This document shows, piece by piece, positions 24,230 through 34,055 of a stretch of DNA of 64,000 nt. Every line of letters begins with the position of its first letter. Position 1 is the stretch's first letter. Source of the DNA: Elymus sibiricus (Eukaryota; Streptophyta; Magnoliopsida; Poales; Poaceae); contig CM077676.1 of the NCBI GenBank assembly GCA_039707655.1, forward strand, positions 379,568,114-379,632,113. Direction: 5' to 3'. The translations under genes and the position numbers were made by a program. The notes under the pieces were generated by a model. It saw only the letters and a list, made by a program, of their open reading frames with translations. It was not told the origin of the DNA and did no database searches.

Positions 24230-25945
24230 AAAAAAAGAACAGAGAAAATGGAAGAAATCAATGAAAATAGGAAAAAAAACCAAAAGAAAACGAAGAAAAA
24301 ACAAAAGAAAAGGAAAAATTAAAAAAACTGTAGTATAACAAAGAAGACCGGTGAAGAGATAAGAAAACCAAAGAAAAAAATAAAAGAAAAGGAAAAAAAT
24401 CTAAAATCTAAAAAAAAAACGAACAAACGCATCAGCGATCAGACTAAAGGGCCGACCGACCGAGAAACATTCTACTTAGCTATAAGCGAGATATAGCTCC
24501 CGCATATACGGGTGCGCCTATACCTCGCTTAGCTGGGCGGCCCAGCGGACCACAAACCTTGAACGCTTTTTTTCACATTTTTAGTTCGTTTTTTCCTGTA
24601 TATTTTTATTTTAGCATAAATGTTAATCACGTATTTGAAAAATATTAAACATTTATAAAAAATGTTTCTAATGTATATGAAAATTGTACAATGTGTATGA
24701 AAACAATACACTTCAAAACATATATATGAAAAAAATGTTAATCATGTATTTGAAAAAGAAATATGTATGTACAAAATGTTCCTGATGTATGCAAAAAATG
24801 TACAATGTTTATATGAAAAGTGGACATAAAAAATATGTGTTTTTAAATGAATCGTGTATTTGGAAAATGTTAAATATGCATATAAAAATGTTTCTGATGT
24901 ACACAAAAAAATATACAATGTGCATGGAAAAAACTATAAATAAAATATATATGTTTTAAAGAATGTTAATCATGTATTTGAAACATGTTAAAGGTTTATA
25001 TAAAAAGTGTTCATGATCTATGTGAAAATGTACAATATTTATACGAAAAGTAGATATCACGAGAATAGGTTTAAATAATTATAATTATGTTACTGGAAAA
25101 TGTTTAAAATTGTATATAAAAAATGGTCCTGGTGTATTCAAAAAATGAACAATGTGGATGGAAAAAGGTAAAAAATAAAAAAATAAGTTTTCAAAACTGT
25201 TGATCATGCATTTGGAAAAATGTGAAACGTGTATATAAAAAATGTTCCTAGTGTATATGAAAAATGTTGAAAGTGTACGTAAAAAGTTGACATCAAAATA
25301 TATGTTTGAAAAAAATGTTATTTGTGTATTTAAAAAAATTCTAATGTACAGGGAGCAGATGTGTACATAAAATGTTTCTTGTATTTGAAAATCAAATGTT
25401 GAGCGTGTATAAAAAATATTCTTGTTCTATACAAAAGGGGGAAATCAATGAAAACCTACAAAAGAAACAAAAAAACCCGAAGGAAACCGATCAAAATCAG
25501 TGCGAAAGAATGAAAAACTGTGAAAACCAAGAAAAAACTAAGAAAAATGAAGAAAACCGATAAAAAACAAGAAAGAGACAAATAAAATGGAAGAAAAATA
25601 AAGAAAAAAGGAAACAAAAACCCCATTGAAAGCAAAGAAAGAAACAAAGAAAAGGGAGAAAAAAGAAAGAAAGGAAAATTCAGTGAAAACCAGTAAAAGA
25701 GTGAAGAAAACCTGTAAACAACAAGGAGAACCGAAAAAACAAAGAAAACCATGAAAAAACAAAAAGTAGAAAGAAAAAAAAGAACAAAACCGTACCAAAA
25801 CCAATAAACAACTCGATCTAGCAACGACAAAAACCAACGACCAAAAAAAAACACAAACAGGTTGGCCCCACAAACGACAGGAGAGGGGATTCTTTCGCAC
25901 GGGAGCTGATTCGATATCATTATAAGCCAGATATAGCTCTCACGC
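24230..25945. repeat. AT-rich degenerate repeat, second copy
   Basis: Same building blocks as 1-567: 'aaaaatgttcctgatgtatg'-like units (24640-25440) followed by 'gaaaaccgaagaaa'-like purine-rich units (25450-25800). It ends with 'gttggccccac...agatatagctctcacgc' where the first copy has 'gttggcccagc...agatatagctctcgcgc'. No insertion is present at the site occupied by the non-LTR element in copy 1. The minus frame 25456-25920 is a hydrophobic artefact of low complexity. Confidence 0.6.
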
Positions 25946-27489
25946 TCATATACAGTGCTTAAACGAAATTACTAATTAGTGGCTACCCATTGCAGAAACC
26001 CTATTTGACGCGGTTTGCGTCAAGTAGTCGGATCTTCGCACAGGAGCGCCAACGTCCGCTCATTTTCGTTTTCTCTGTTTTTATTTTACGTTTTGTTTTT
26101 CCCTTTTCCTTCATGTTTGTTTTTTCAAGTTAATTATTTTCAGAGAAATGTTCAGATATTTCAAAAGTGTCCTTATTTTTAAAAATTTGTTAAAAATTAT
26201 AAAAAAAATTCATGTTTTGAAAGTTTGTTTAGAAATTCAAAAAACTGTGAATTTAGAAAATTGATTGGTTCTTTTCAAAAAAAAGATTAGAATTTAAAAT
26301 TTTCAAAACAAAACTCACATTTTAGAAATTTGTTCACAAGTTCAATTTTTTTTTTTGGGAATTTCAAAAAATGTTCATAGAATTTCGAAAATTGATCAAG
26401 TTTCCAAAAAATTGTTCGTTAAATGAAAAATTCCCGAATTGAAAAAATTTGATCACAAATTTGAAAAATGTTTGCATTTCAAAAATATTCACTTTTTTCC
26501 AAAAAAAAACCATGTTTGAAATTTCAGAAAATATTTAAATTTTTCGCAGCTTCTAGTTCTTATACCACGTGTTGCCTATTTAGACAGCGAAGCCTCGCAA
26601 CTTCTGTGGGTAGTGACGAGGATCAGTAGCGGGAGGTCCGTGGTTTGATCCCTCCGCGCACATGACATTTTTTGCACTGTTTGCATGCTGCTTGGCCGGC
26701 CCAGTTGGGTGAGCCCTTGTGCGGTGAACGTCTGCTGGACGCAATGCGCGGCAGATAGGAGGTGCCACCCCTTGCAGAGGTCACTCCCACCTCCTCCCAT
26801 GGTGACAAATGACACATTCCATGTGTCGCACCTGTCGCAACCTGAAAGTTTTTGTGCTTTTTCTCGTTTTTTTTTAATGCTTTATCTCTTAGACCGTGTG
26901 TCGAAATCACGAATCATTTTCACTATTGCGTTTCTCCCACTGAGATCTTTGAAACTTAATCTCATGTTGTAGGTTTGGCCGAATTTTTTTCCAATAAAAT
27001 CCAGGAATAATCAGAAATATAAAATTAGAAAACTGAAAAACATAAACTGGAAAAAAACTGAAATTTGAAAAATAAACCAAACCGAGCAAAAACCAGAAAC
27101 AAAAAAGGGAAACTGAAGGACGCAGCAATTCAGCTCCCGAGCACACCTGCTCCCTTGCATGAACAATAAAATAAAAAAAATACTAGAAAATTCCAAAAAG
27201 AACTGAACTTTTTTGGCATAGAGATGTTCGAGTGCATGATGTCCGTGCCAAATTTGGTGGTGTTTGGACATATGAGTATCTCGCAGCAAAATTGGGGTAT
27301 GTGACAAAGTTTACTATTGACGCACTGTTCGGATCTTTTTTGCCACGAGCTCCTCAGATATCGAAACACGATGAAATTTTGTCCATACATCACGCATTTG
27401 GGTGTCTTCGCTGACAAAACAGTTAGAATTTTTTAAATTTTCCTAGTATTTTTTTTATTTTACTATTCACCGAGAGTAGATAAATGAAT
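25946..27489. repeat. AT-rich repeat with a GC-richer module
   Basis: 26100-26560 repeats 'ttcaaaaaatgttcatag'-type phrases. 26575-26850 is a different, GC-richer module containing 'ggtttgatccctccgcgcac' and 'ttggccggcccagttgggtg'. 26990-27190 is again purine-rich. No coding sequence and no clear termini; probably one or more non-autonomous DNA transposons. Confidence 0.35.
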
Positions 27490-27635
27490 ATTCGAAACTA
27501 GAAGCACATTTGTGCTTTATTCAGGAAGCAAGGCGTGTGCTTTTCTGTGAAGCACGATTATGCTTTTCACTTTCAGAAGCAAATCTCTATTTCACGTGGA
27601 AGCACACATGTGCTTCATCGTGAAGCACAACTGTA
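27490..27635. repeat. Cluster of GAAGCAC/GTGCTTC short palindromes
   Basis: Within 145 bp there are at least three near-palindromes: AGAAGCACATTTGTGCTT, GAAGCACGATTATGCTTTTC and GGAAGCACACATGTGCTTC, plus extra single GAAGCA half-sites. Each can form a small hairpin. Confidence 0.7.
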
Positions 27636-27642
27636 TTTTATA

Positions 27643-27680
27643 CTCCCTCTGTAAACTTTTATAAGAGCGTTTCGATCAAA
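27643..27680 (+). mobile_element. Stowaway MITE terminus, truncated
   Basis: CTCCCTCTGTAAACTTTTAT followed by 'aagagcgttt' after a TA dinucleotide matches the terminal part of a common Triticeae Stowaway family. No inverted partner is found downstream, so only an end remains. Confidence 0.6.
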
Positions 27681-29449
27681 ACATGTTCATGTGCACAAAA
27701 AATTTCACATATTCAAAAAAAGGGTAATTTTGAAACGTGTTTGGTGTTTTTTCTGATAATTTCCTCAGAATTTCAAAAATTATTCCTCTTTACAAATTAT
27801 TCAGAAAATGTTCGTGTTTTTGAAAAATGTTCACATTTTATGAAAAACAATCAAAATTTCCAAAAAAATCTTGTCTACAAAATATTTGTATATTAATAAA
27901 ATCGTGTTTTCAAAAAATATTCTAATTTTCAAAAATGGTTCCTGTTTTCAGATTTGGCTTTCCAAATCCAAAAAAATGTGTGCCTTTTCGGAAAAAAGGG
28001 ATTTTAAAAATTATTCATGTTTCTGGAAAAAATGTGTTTTCTGAAAAATGTTTGAAATTTAATAAGTTGTCCACAACTTGAAGAAGTGTTGACAATTCCA
28101 AAAATTGGTCACAAATCCGCAAATGTTATTCAAATTCATGAATATTTTTCAATTTTTGTGATTTTATTTAATTTGCAAACTAATTTTGAACTCGCAAACA
28201 CTTTTTAAAGTTATGAACATTTTTTGAATATGAGAGTTTGCTTTGATTATCGAACTTTTTACCCCGAAATTCTAATATTTATTGATGAAAACGTAAACGC
28301 GGGACGAATTAAAAAAGAAACATACGCATGTTGTCGCTCCTGTATGTGGTGGCAAAGTGAGCGATTGCCAGCGTTATAAGTGGGCCAGCCTTCGCCGAGC
28401 GATGTAAGCAATACATAGCCCCGAGACCTCCTATTCCGCGTCTTTAGCGCCGCAAAAGGGAACTAGTGCTCATTGCAACGCCTTGTGGGCCAGCCCACAA
28501 AGCGCAGTGCAGAGAATTATATTTTTAGCACAACCCCCCCCCCCCCCCCCCCCCCCCCAAAAAAAAATTGGCTCTCCTCGAGGAATCGAACTCACGTCGT
28601 TACACTCCTGTACATGCTTGGCTATTTATTGCACAACATATTGCACCATTTACTTTATCGCTTAGATTTTCGAATTGTTTGAAAACATTTTGGAAAAGCA
28701 TGATTATTTTCGAAAAAATGTGAACAAAATTTGAAAGTTCACAGATTTCAAAACAAAAAAATTCACAAGCATGCAAAAAAGTTTGGCTATTCAAAAAATG
28801 TTAATGAAATCAAAAAAGTTCATGTATTCAAAAAAATTCATGAATTCAAAAAAGTTCACTAATTTGAGAAAAATGTTTGCGAATTTGAAAAAAGATCACA
28901 TGTTTGAAAAAAAAATTGTCGATATAAAAATGTGCACAGATTTTGACAAAGTTCGTGAAATTGAAAACAGTTCACAAATTTGAGAAAAGTTGGCGAATTT
29001 GAAAAATATTCACGAGTTTGAAAAAAGTTTCTGGATTTGAAAAGGTTCATGAAAGTTGGAAAAAGTTCACGAATTTGAAAAGAGACAGAGCTAAAAATTC
29101 ATGAAAATTGAAAATAGTTTACGAATTTGAAAAAAATACACAAAATGTGAAAAGTTCATGAATTTGGAAAAAAATTCAATTTTTTTTTAAAAACGTTCAT
29201 GAATTTGAAAAAAGTTCAGAGCTAAAAAAATTCACGGGCTAAAAAGGTTTACGAATTTTAAAAAAGAAAAATAATAATAAAATAAGAGAGAAAAAACGAA
29301 AGAAAACCCGAATTGAGAAAACGGAAGAAGAAAAACATACTGCACCAGCGACTTAGAGAATGTCGCGCGCATGCTGCCCCGAGAAGAAAAGTAATTGAAC
29401 CAAGCCCAATACGGAGGGGGGGGGGGGGTGTGTGCGCCGGTTGGGTAGT
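27681..29449. repeat. AT-rich repeat with C25 run
   Basis: 27700-28270 and 28680-29260 consist of variants of 'gttcatgaatttgaaaaaag'. 28320-28500 is a GC-richer block ending 'gtgggccagcccacaaagcg'. A C25 run followed by A9 sits at 28534-28567. The later part (28730-29340) has an inverted low-complexity counterpart at 30305-30720. Confidence 0.5.
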
Positions 29450-29463
29450 TGTAGTACGTTTTC

Positions 29464-30290
29464 ATGGCGTCATTCGTTGCTTGAGTGTAACATGGCGAGG
29501 TTCGTCTGGGCCCTCGAGGACCAGGATCTGGCGAACGTGGTCTATGACAACAAAGAGCTCGATGCGAAGAGATGGGGTTTTGCACTGATGGACCTTCTAC
29601 CTCATGTTGATTTCATTAATGTGTTGATTACCCTATGGGCAATTTGGCATGCCCGCAGGAAAGCTTTGCACAGACAAAATTTTCAGACTCCTCACGCCAC
29701 ACACCAGTTTGTGCATAGTTATATCAGGGAGCTCCAAGCTTGTAAACCAAAAAAGAACATTACTACTCCTGCCGCACTAGCTGCAGCCACAAGGCGACGA
29801 TGGACCCCTCCTGAACCAGGTTTTGCCAAGATAAAAGTTGACGGGGCTGTTGCTCGGAACTCTTCGGAAGGATCATATTCCGCCGTTTGTAGGGATGATG
29901 CAGGCACATACTTAGGATCCTCGGCATTCAAATGCTCGGGTGTTTTAGATCCGGCGACCTTGGAAGCGTTTGTGAGCCGTGAAGCCCTCTCTTGCCCTTG
30001 ATCTTTCTCTATCACATGTGATCATAGCATCAGACTGCAAGGGTGTGGTCAATGACATCAAGGAAGGCATGGGTGGGCAGTATGTAGGCATTATCAAGGA
30101 GATTAAAGCGACATCAAGACAATTCGCAAGATGCTCCTTCATCTTCGAAGGACGCGAAACCAATATTGAGGCACATATCCTCGCTACTTTAGGACACCAT
30201 GTGTGGCTCCTTAATACTCTGGACCTAAATTGTATTCCTATGAACCGTGTTATTGATCAGTAGTAAAGAGTGTGGTTAGACTAAAAAAAC
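29464..30290 (+). mobile_element. 5'-truncated LINE
   Basis: TSD TGTAGTACGTTTTC (29450-29463) and TGTAGTACATTTTC (30291-30304), 13 of 14 identical. The right end carries a short A tail ('ctaaaaaaac'). Only the C-terminal portion of ORF2 is included, the usual result of incomplete target-primed reverse transcription. It sits between oppositely oriented AT-rich arms. Confidence 0.75.
29465..30263 (+). pseudogene. LINE ORF2 C-terminus (RNase H-like), frameshifted
   Basis: The plus frame shows the segment after zf-RVT (LWAIWHARRKALHRQNF) and then an RNase H-like start, KIKVDGAVARNSSEGSYSAV. Near 29980-30000 the frame changes: the first frame stops at about 30001 and the rest (VIIASDCKGVVNDI..., ANLGH-type end) is in another frame up to 30263. 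It belongs to the same domain family as the C-terminus of the 13.5-kb LINE but is clearly a different lineage in sequence. Confidence 0.75.
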
Positions 30291-30304
30291 TGTAGTACAT
30301 TTTC

Positions 30305-30720
30305 TTTTGGCGTTTTCTTTTCGATCGGTTTTTTGTGTGTCTGTTTCTGTACGTTTTTTGGGCCAGGTTTTGTTCATTTTTTTTCTTTACTTGTTTATTT
30401 TTCTTTTTTCCTTTTTTATGAACTTTTTCTTTCAAATTCATGAACCTTTTCTAAATTATTGAACTTTTTCAAATGCATGAACTTTTTTTTAGCTTGTTAG
30501 CTTATTTTAAACTTCGTGAAGTTTTTCAACTTTCATGATTTTTTTCAAATTCATGATTTTTTTTTCAAATTTGATGAAATTTTTCTAAATTTATGAACTT
30601 TTATTTTCAAAACCGATGTTTTTTTTTTCAAATTCGCTTTTTTCAAAATCGATGAAATTTTTCTATTTTTTATTTTTTCCGTGAACTTTTTTGCAAGTCT
30701 ATGAACTTTTTCCAAATCTA
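30305..30720. repeat. T-rich arm, inverted relative to 28730-29340
   Basis: Repeats of 'tttcaaattcatgaactttt', the reverse complement of the phrases filling 28730-29300, so the two flank the truncated LINE as loose inverted arms of about 0.4-0.6 kb. Consistent with a foldback or long-TIR DNA transposon, but low complexity makes this uncertain. Confidence 0.45.
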
Positions 30721-30987
30721 ACAAAGGCCACTCGTTGCGCGATCTTGATTATCTAGAACTTAGGCTTGCCACAAATGACTCTACCAGGCACCAACACCTC
30801 CTTATGTCTGTCTCCAGATTGCTGGTAGCACATACGTGCAGTAGTACTAATGACAATTTGTACCATAATCAGTTAGATAGAAATGGGTGTGAATTTCCAC
30901 GACAACGTAATAATGGGTGTAAATTTCGTACTGATGACAATTTCGTACCATAATCAGCATGTTTTTGAAGCTAAAGCAGACGGGTGT

Positions 30988-31555
30988 AACCTGCAGTATG
31001 GAATATCAAACACTGCATACAGCCGCTGTTGCGTTGGAGCAAGCCTCCACCTGGCTGGGTCAAGTTGAATGTGGACGGGTCTTGGAATTGAAAGAGGAGG
31101 AGGGCACAGGAGGTGCCGGCATGGTCCTTCCAGACCACACAAGTTCCATAATATTTTCTTCTTGACGTTTCATCCAGCGGTGCACGAGCGCCCTCGAGGC
31201 TAAGATGGCAGCTCTCATGGAGTGAACCTTGCCCTCGAGCGTAGTCCAGACGGGCTGATCGTTGAGACGGACTGCTCAGTAGCGAAGCACATGATCAAGG
31301 ACACCGAAGCCAATAGGTCCCCAGTTGCGGCCATGGTTGGGGATATTAGGCAGCTCCTAGCTAGCCGTCCGCATGAAATCATGTTAATTAAGCAAGAACA
31401 GAACAAAGTTAGCCATGCTCTCGCCCAAATGGGTCGGTTATTACCTAAAACTGCTGTTTGGCTTCGTAGTGCTCCTGATGTGGTTGACATTCTATGTCAA
31501 CAGGATTGTAATAGTGATTCTGGTTAAGTAATGGAAGTTCTTTATTCGCGAAAAA
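30988..31555 (+). mobile_element. 5'-truncated LINE with perfect TSD
   Basis: A 15-bp perfect TSD AAAGCAGACGGGTGT lies at 30973-30987 and 31556-31570. The insert ends 'ttctttattcgcg' plus an A run, characteristic of grass LINE 3' ends. Total 568 bp. Confidence 0.85.
31040..31527 (+). pseudogene. RNase H-like end of a LINE ORF2, degraded
   Basis: The translation contains WVKLNVDGS-like and GTGGAGMVL-like segments in shifted frames (31050-31140). From 31222 a continuous frame reads NLALERSPDGLIVETDCSVA... to KVSHALAQ and a stop at 31525-31527. The ETD and HALAQ motifs match the RNase H fold used by plant LINEs. Frame changes near 31080 and 31210 inactivate it. Confidence 0.75.
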
Positions 31556-31618
31556 AAAGCAGACGGGTGTCTTTACAAAAAGGAAATTGATGCATGACCT
31601 AGTACAATATGTGCCTCA

Positions 31619-31850
31619 TATACAATTCTTCATCCATGATATTTTTACCATAATGTACTGTTTAAACAAATAAACTAACACCACAGCCGTCCTGGAAGTC
31701 TTTTCGACAATTCTAACACAGATCTAGTGAAGCTTATACAATTCTTCATCCATGATATTTTTACCATAATGTACTGTTTAAACAAATAAACTAACACCAC
31801 AGCCGTCCTGGAAGTCTTTTCAACAATCCTGACACAGATCTAGTGAAGCT
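31619..31850. repeat. 116-bp tandem duplication
   Basis: 31619-31734 and 31735-31850 are nearly identical (differences such as 'tcgacaattctaac' against 'tcaacaatcctgac'). Both end 'gatctagtgaagct'. Non-coding. Confidence 0.95.
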
Positions 31851-33159
31851 ATTTACATGTGGTGTAATTTTCTACTTTTCTATTTTTTTTCCGTAATGTG
31901 AAACCTAACAGACGCCTCTGTCTCCCTCCCTCTCCCTCCCCACTACTAAGAACAGTAGCCGCACTAAGCCTTAACAATGCCGATGAGGGCGACGATGGTA
32001 GGTCTCTGCTCGGTAGCCTTTCGCGGCGAGATGCAATCTATGGGTGACGACTTGAGGCACATGGTCGAGATGGCTGTGCAATGGTGGCAGTGATGGTATT
32101 TCCGGCCGTGTCGACAGGTGGCAGTGGCGGTGGTGTTTCCGGCCGTGTCGATGACATCTGGTACCGAGGCATCGGTGGCCACGATCTCATCTGCAGGTAC
32201 GAGAGGGCAGCGGCGGGATTCTGCGTCTCCATGAGGAGGTCATCCACTCCGGGCGTGGGTGGCGCCGTTTTCTTGCGGTGATAGACAACTTTCGCAAGGG
32301 CCGAAGGATCTTGGACATTTAGATCCAACGGCATTGACGAGTATGTACGCTGGAGGCATGAGGATGGTGCGAGACTGCCTGAGCGTCCCGGATTAGGATT
32401 TTGGCAGTGTTGGTGACCTTCCTCTCTCGTCGATCGTCGTCACATGTGCAACGACGACCTTTGTCGCTCGGAGCCTTGGTGGCGACCGACTCTTGTCGCG
32501 GCTTGACTCCCTGCTTGTGCGGGCATGATCTTCACTTGTGTGGCATCTTACGGCAAGACCATGCTACACGTAGTTGTTGGGGTCGCAGAAAGTGGTGGCG
32601 ACATCACATAATGACTTTGATTTGGTGGTGCTTTGCGAGGACCTGGTCCCGGGCTCCGACGTGAAAACCCTAGATCTAACCCTAATTGATTATACTTAGC
32701 AATGACATTTGTTTTGTTGCCGTGTTAAAGGCATTGCTCGAATTTTTGGATTTGATTTTCAGGGTGAATTATGAGGATCTGGCCTTCCATGGTTCGATCC
32801 GACGACGAGGACAGCCCCTGAGCATCGTTTCGTTTCTGGAGGCTGCCACTAGAGAACCAATCTCATTGTCTTTGTGATGTGAAGATATGGTTGGTGCCAA
32901 AGGTCGTTTTTCTAGTTCATTGACCATTGTTTTGATTGTTTTGGAGTTTCTTTTCCCTCTATCTAGGCATAGCTTTAGTCTTGTATGCATTTGCTCTTTA
33001 TAGGCGTGATTCCTTCATGTGTGCATTGATTTTGGGTGTGTGCATCCTGTAGGCGTGTCAATTTTGTTTGTATCTCTTTCATGCTTATTTTTTTAGGTCA
33101 ACAAATTCATCTTTTTTTTGCGAGATAATAAATTCACCCTTACTCCTACCTGAGAAAAA
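31851..33159. other. Unassigned sequence, gene-leader-like in part
   Basis: 31980-32680 is CpG-rich, with minus frame 32038-32334 (98 codons, start MPLDLNVQDP) and plus frames that match nothing I recognise. 32660-32690 has 'aaaaccctagatctaaccct', a style common in grass 5' leaders. It may be a captured gene fragment or a retroelement leader. No termini found. Confidence 0.25.
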
Positions 33160-33600
33160 TTACATACGGTGTGTGTGGTCCATCAAGTGGTCCGCGTTCA
33201 GAAGATTGACCAAGCGAGTGATTCCCACGGCGAAAAGGACCGCACCGTGCACCACGCACAAGTCATACGTGCACACACCGCACCGTGTAAGGCCAACGCT
33301 CCAAACGGACGTCCGTTTCGTCCGGATTTTGTCCGTTTGGATGGTAATGGGACGGTGTCCGGGCCTTTTTCTGGATGCGCCAGCCGTGCGTCCAACGCGC
33401 GGACGCATCTGGTCCGCCACACCGGCCCTATGTATATATGCACATAGTAATGAATAAATAATTCTACAATGAAATAAATCAAACATTACAAATAGTTTTA
33501 CAAACAAATAGTTCCACGTCCAAATAAAAACACAATCAAACAGTTTTACAACCCAATCGAAATTGTCTTGAATAGATGGAAAGCAAATGAACCGATACAT

Positions 33601-34041
33601 CTACTGGTTGCCAATGTGAGTCCACATGTGCCCAACCAAGTCATCCTGAAGCTGCATATGAGTATGCCAATCACGCATCTCACGATGAAATTGGGCAAAC
33701 TGTTCAAAGGTTGCCGATTCTTTGTGCTCAGGCTCAACATTTTCACCTTGAAAATCAAACCCTTGGTCGTAGATGATGTCATCACGCTCATCCTCCACAA
33801 TCATGTTGTGCATGATCACACAAGCAGTCATCACCTGCCAAAGCTTCTCGGTGCTCCATGTCACTGCAGGGTGCCGAACGATACCCCACCGAGATTGAAG
33901 CACACCAAAAGCACGCTCCACATCGATCCTTCCTAGCACTCTCTTGTTGTTGGGCAAATCTCTGTCTCTTCTCTCCTTGCGGATTCGGTATTGTCTTCAC
34001 AAGAGTTGACCACTGAGAATAGATACCATCAACTAGCTAGT
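33601..34041 (-). pseudogene. Harbinger DDE transposase, C-terminal part
   Basis: The minus strand reads LVDGIYSQWSTLVKTI, then QRFAQQQESARKD, then VERAFGVLQSRWGIVRHPA and VMTACVIMHNMIVEDERDD: the end of a DDE_Tnp_4 (PIF/Harbinger) transposase, with the third catalytic acid in VERAFG. A TAG stop replaces a residue just before LVDGIY (about 34034), and a four-base insertion near 33922 ('catcgatcc') shifts the frame immediately before VERAFG. The final stop is at 33601. It cannot encode an active enzyme. Confidence 0.85.
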
Positions 34042-34055
34042 ATCCCTTGTTATAA

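Noticed and set aside
25456..25920. 154-codon Phe-rich minus frame resembling a membrane protein
   Set aside because: Entirely encoded by an A-rich degenerate repeat read on the other strand.
26620..26660. tRNA-like T-loop sequence 'ggtttgatccctccgcgc'
   Set aside because: No matching acceptor, D or anticodon arm around it; the same holds for 'gaggaatcgaactcacgtcg' near 28578.
33068..33457. 129-codon plus frame
   Set aside because: Overlaps non-coding Harbinger sequence, no domain, antisense to the transposase.
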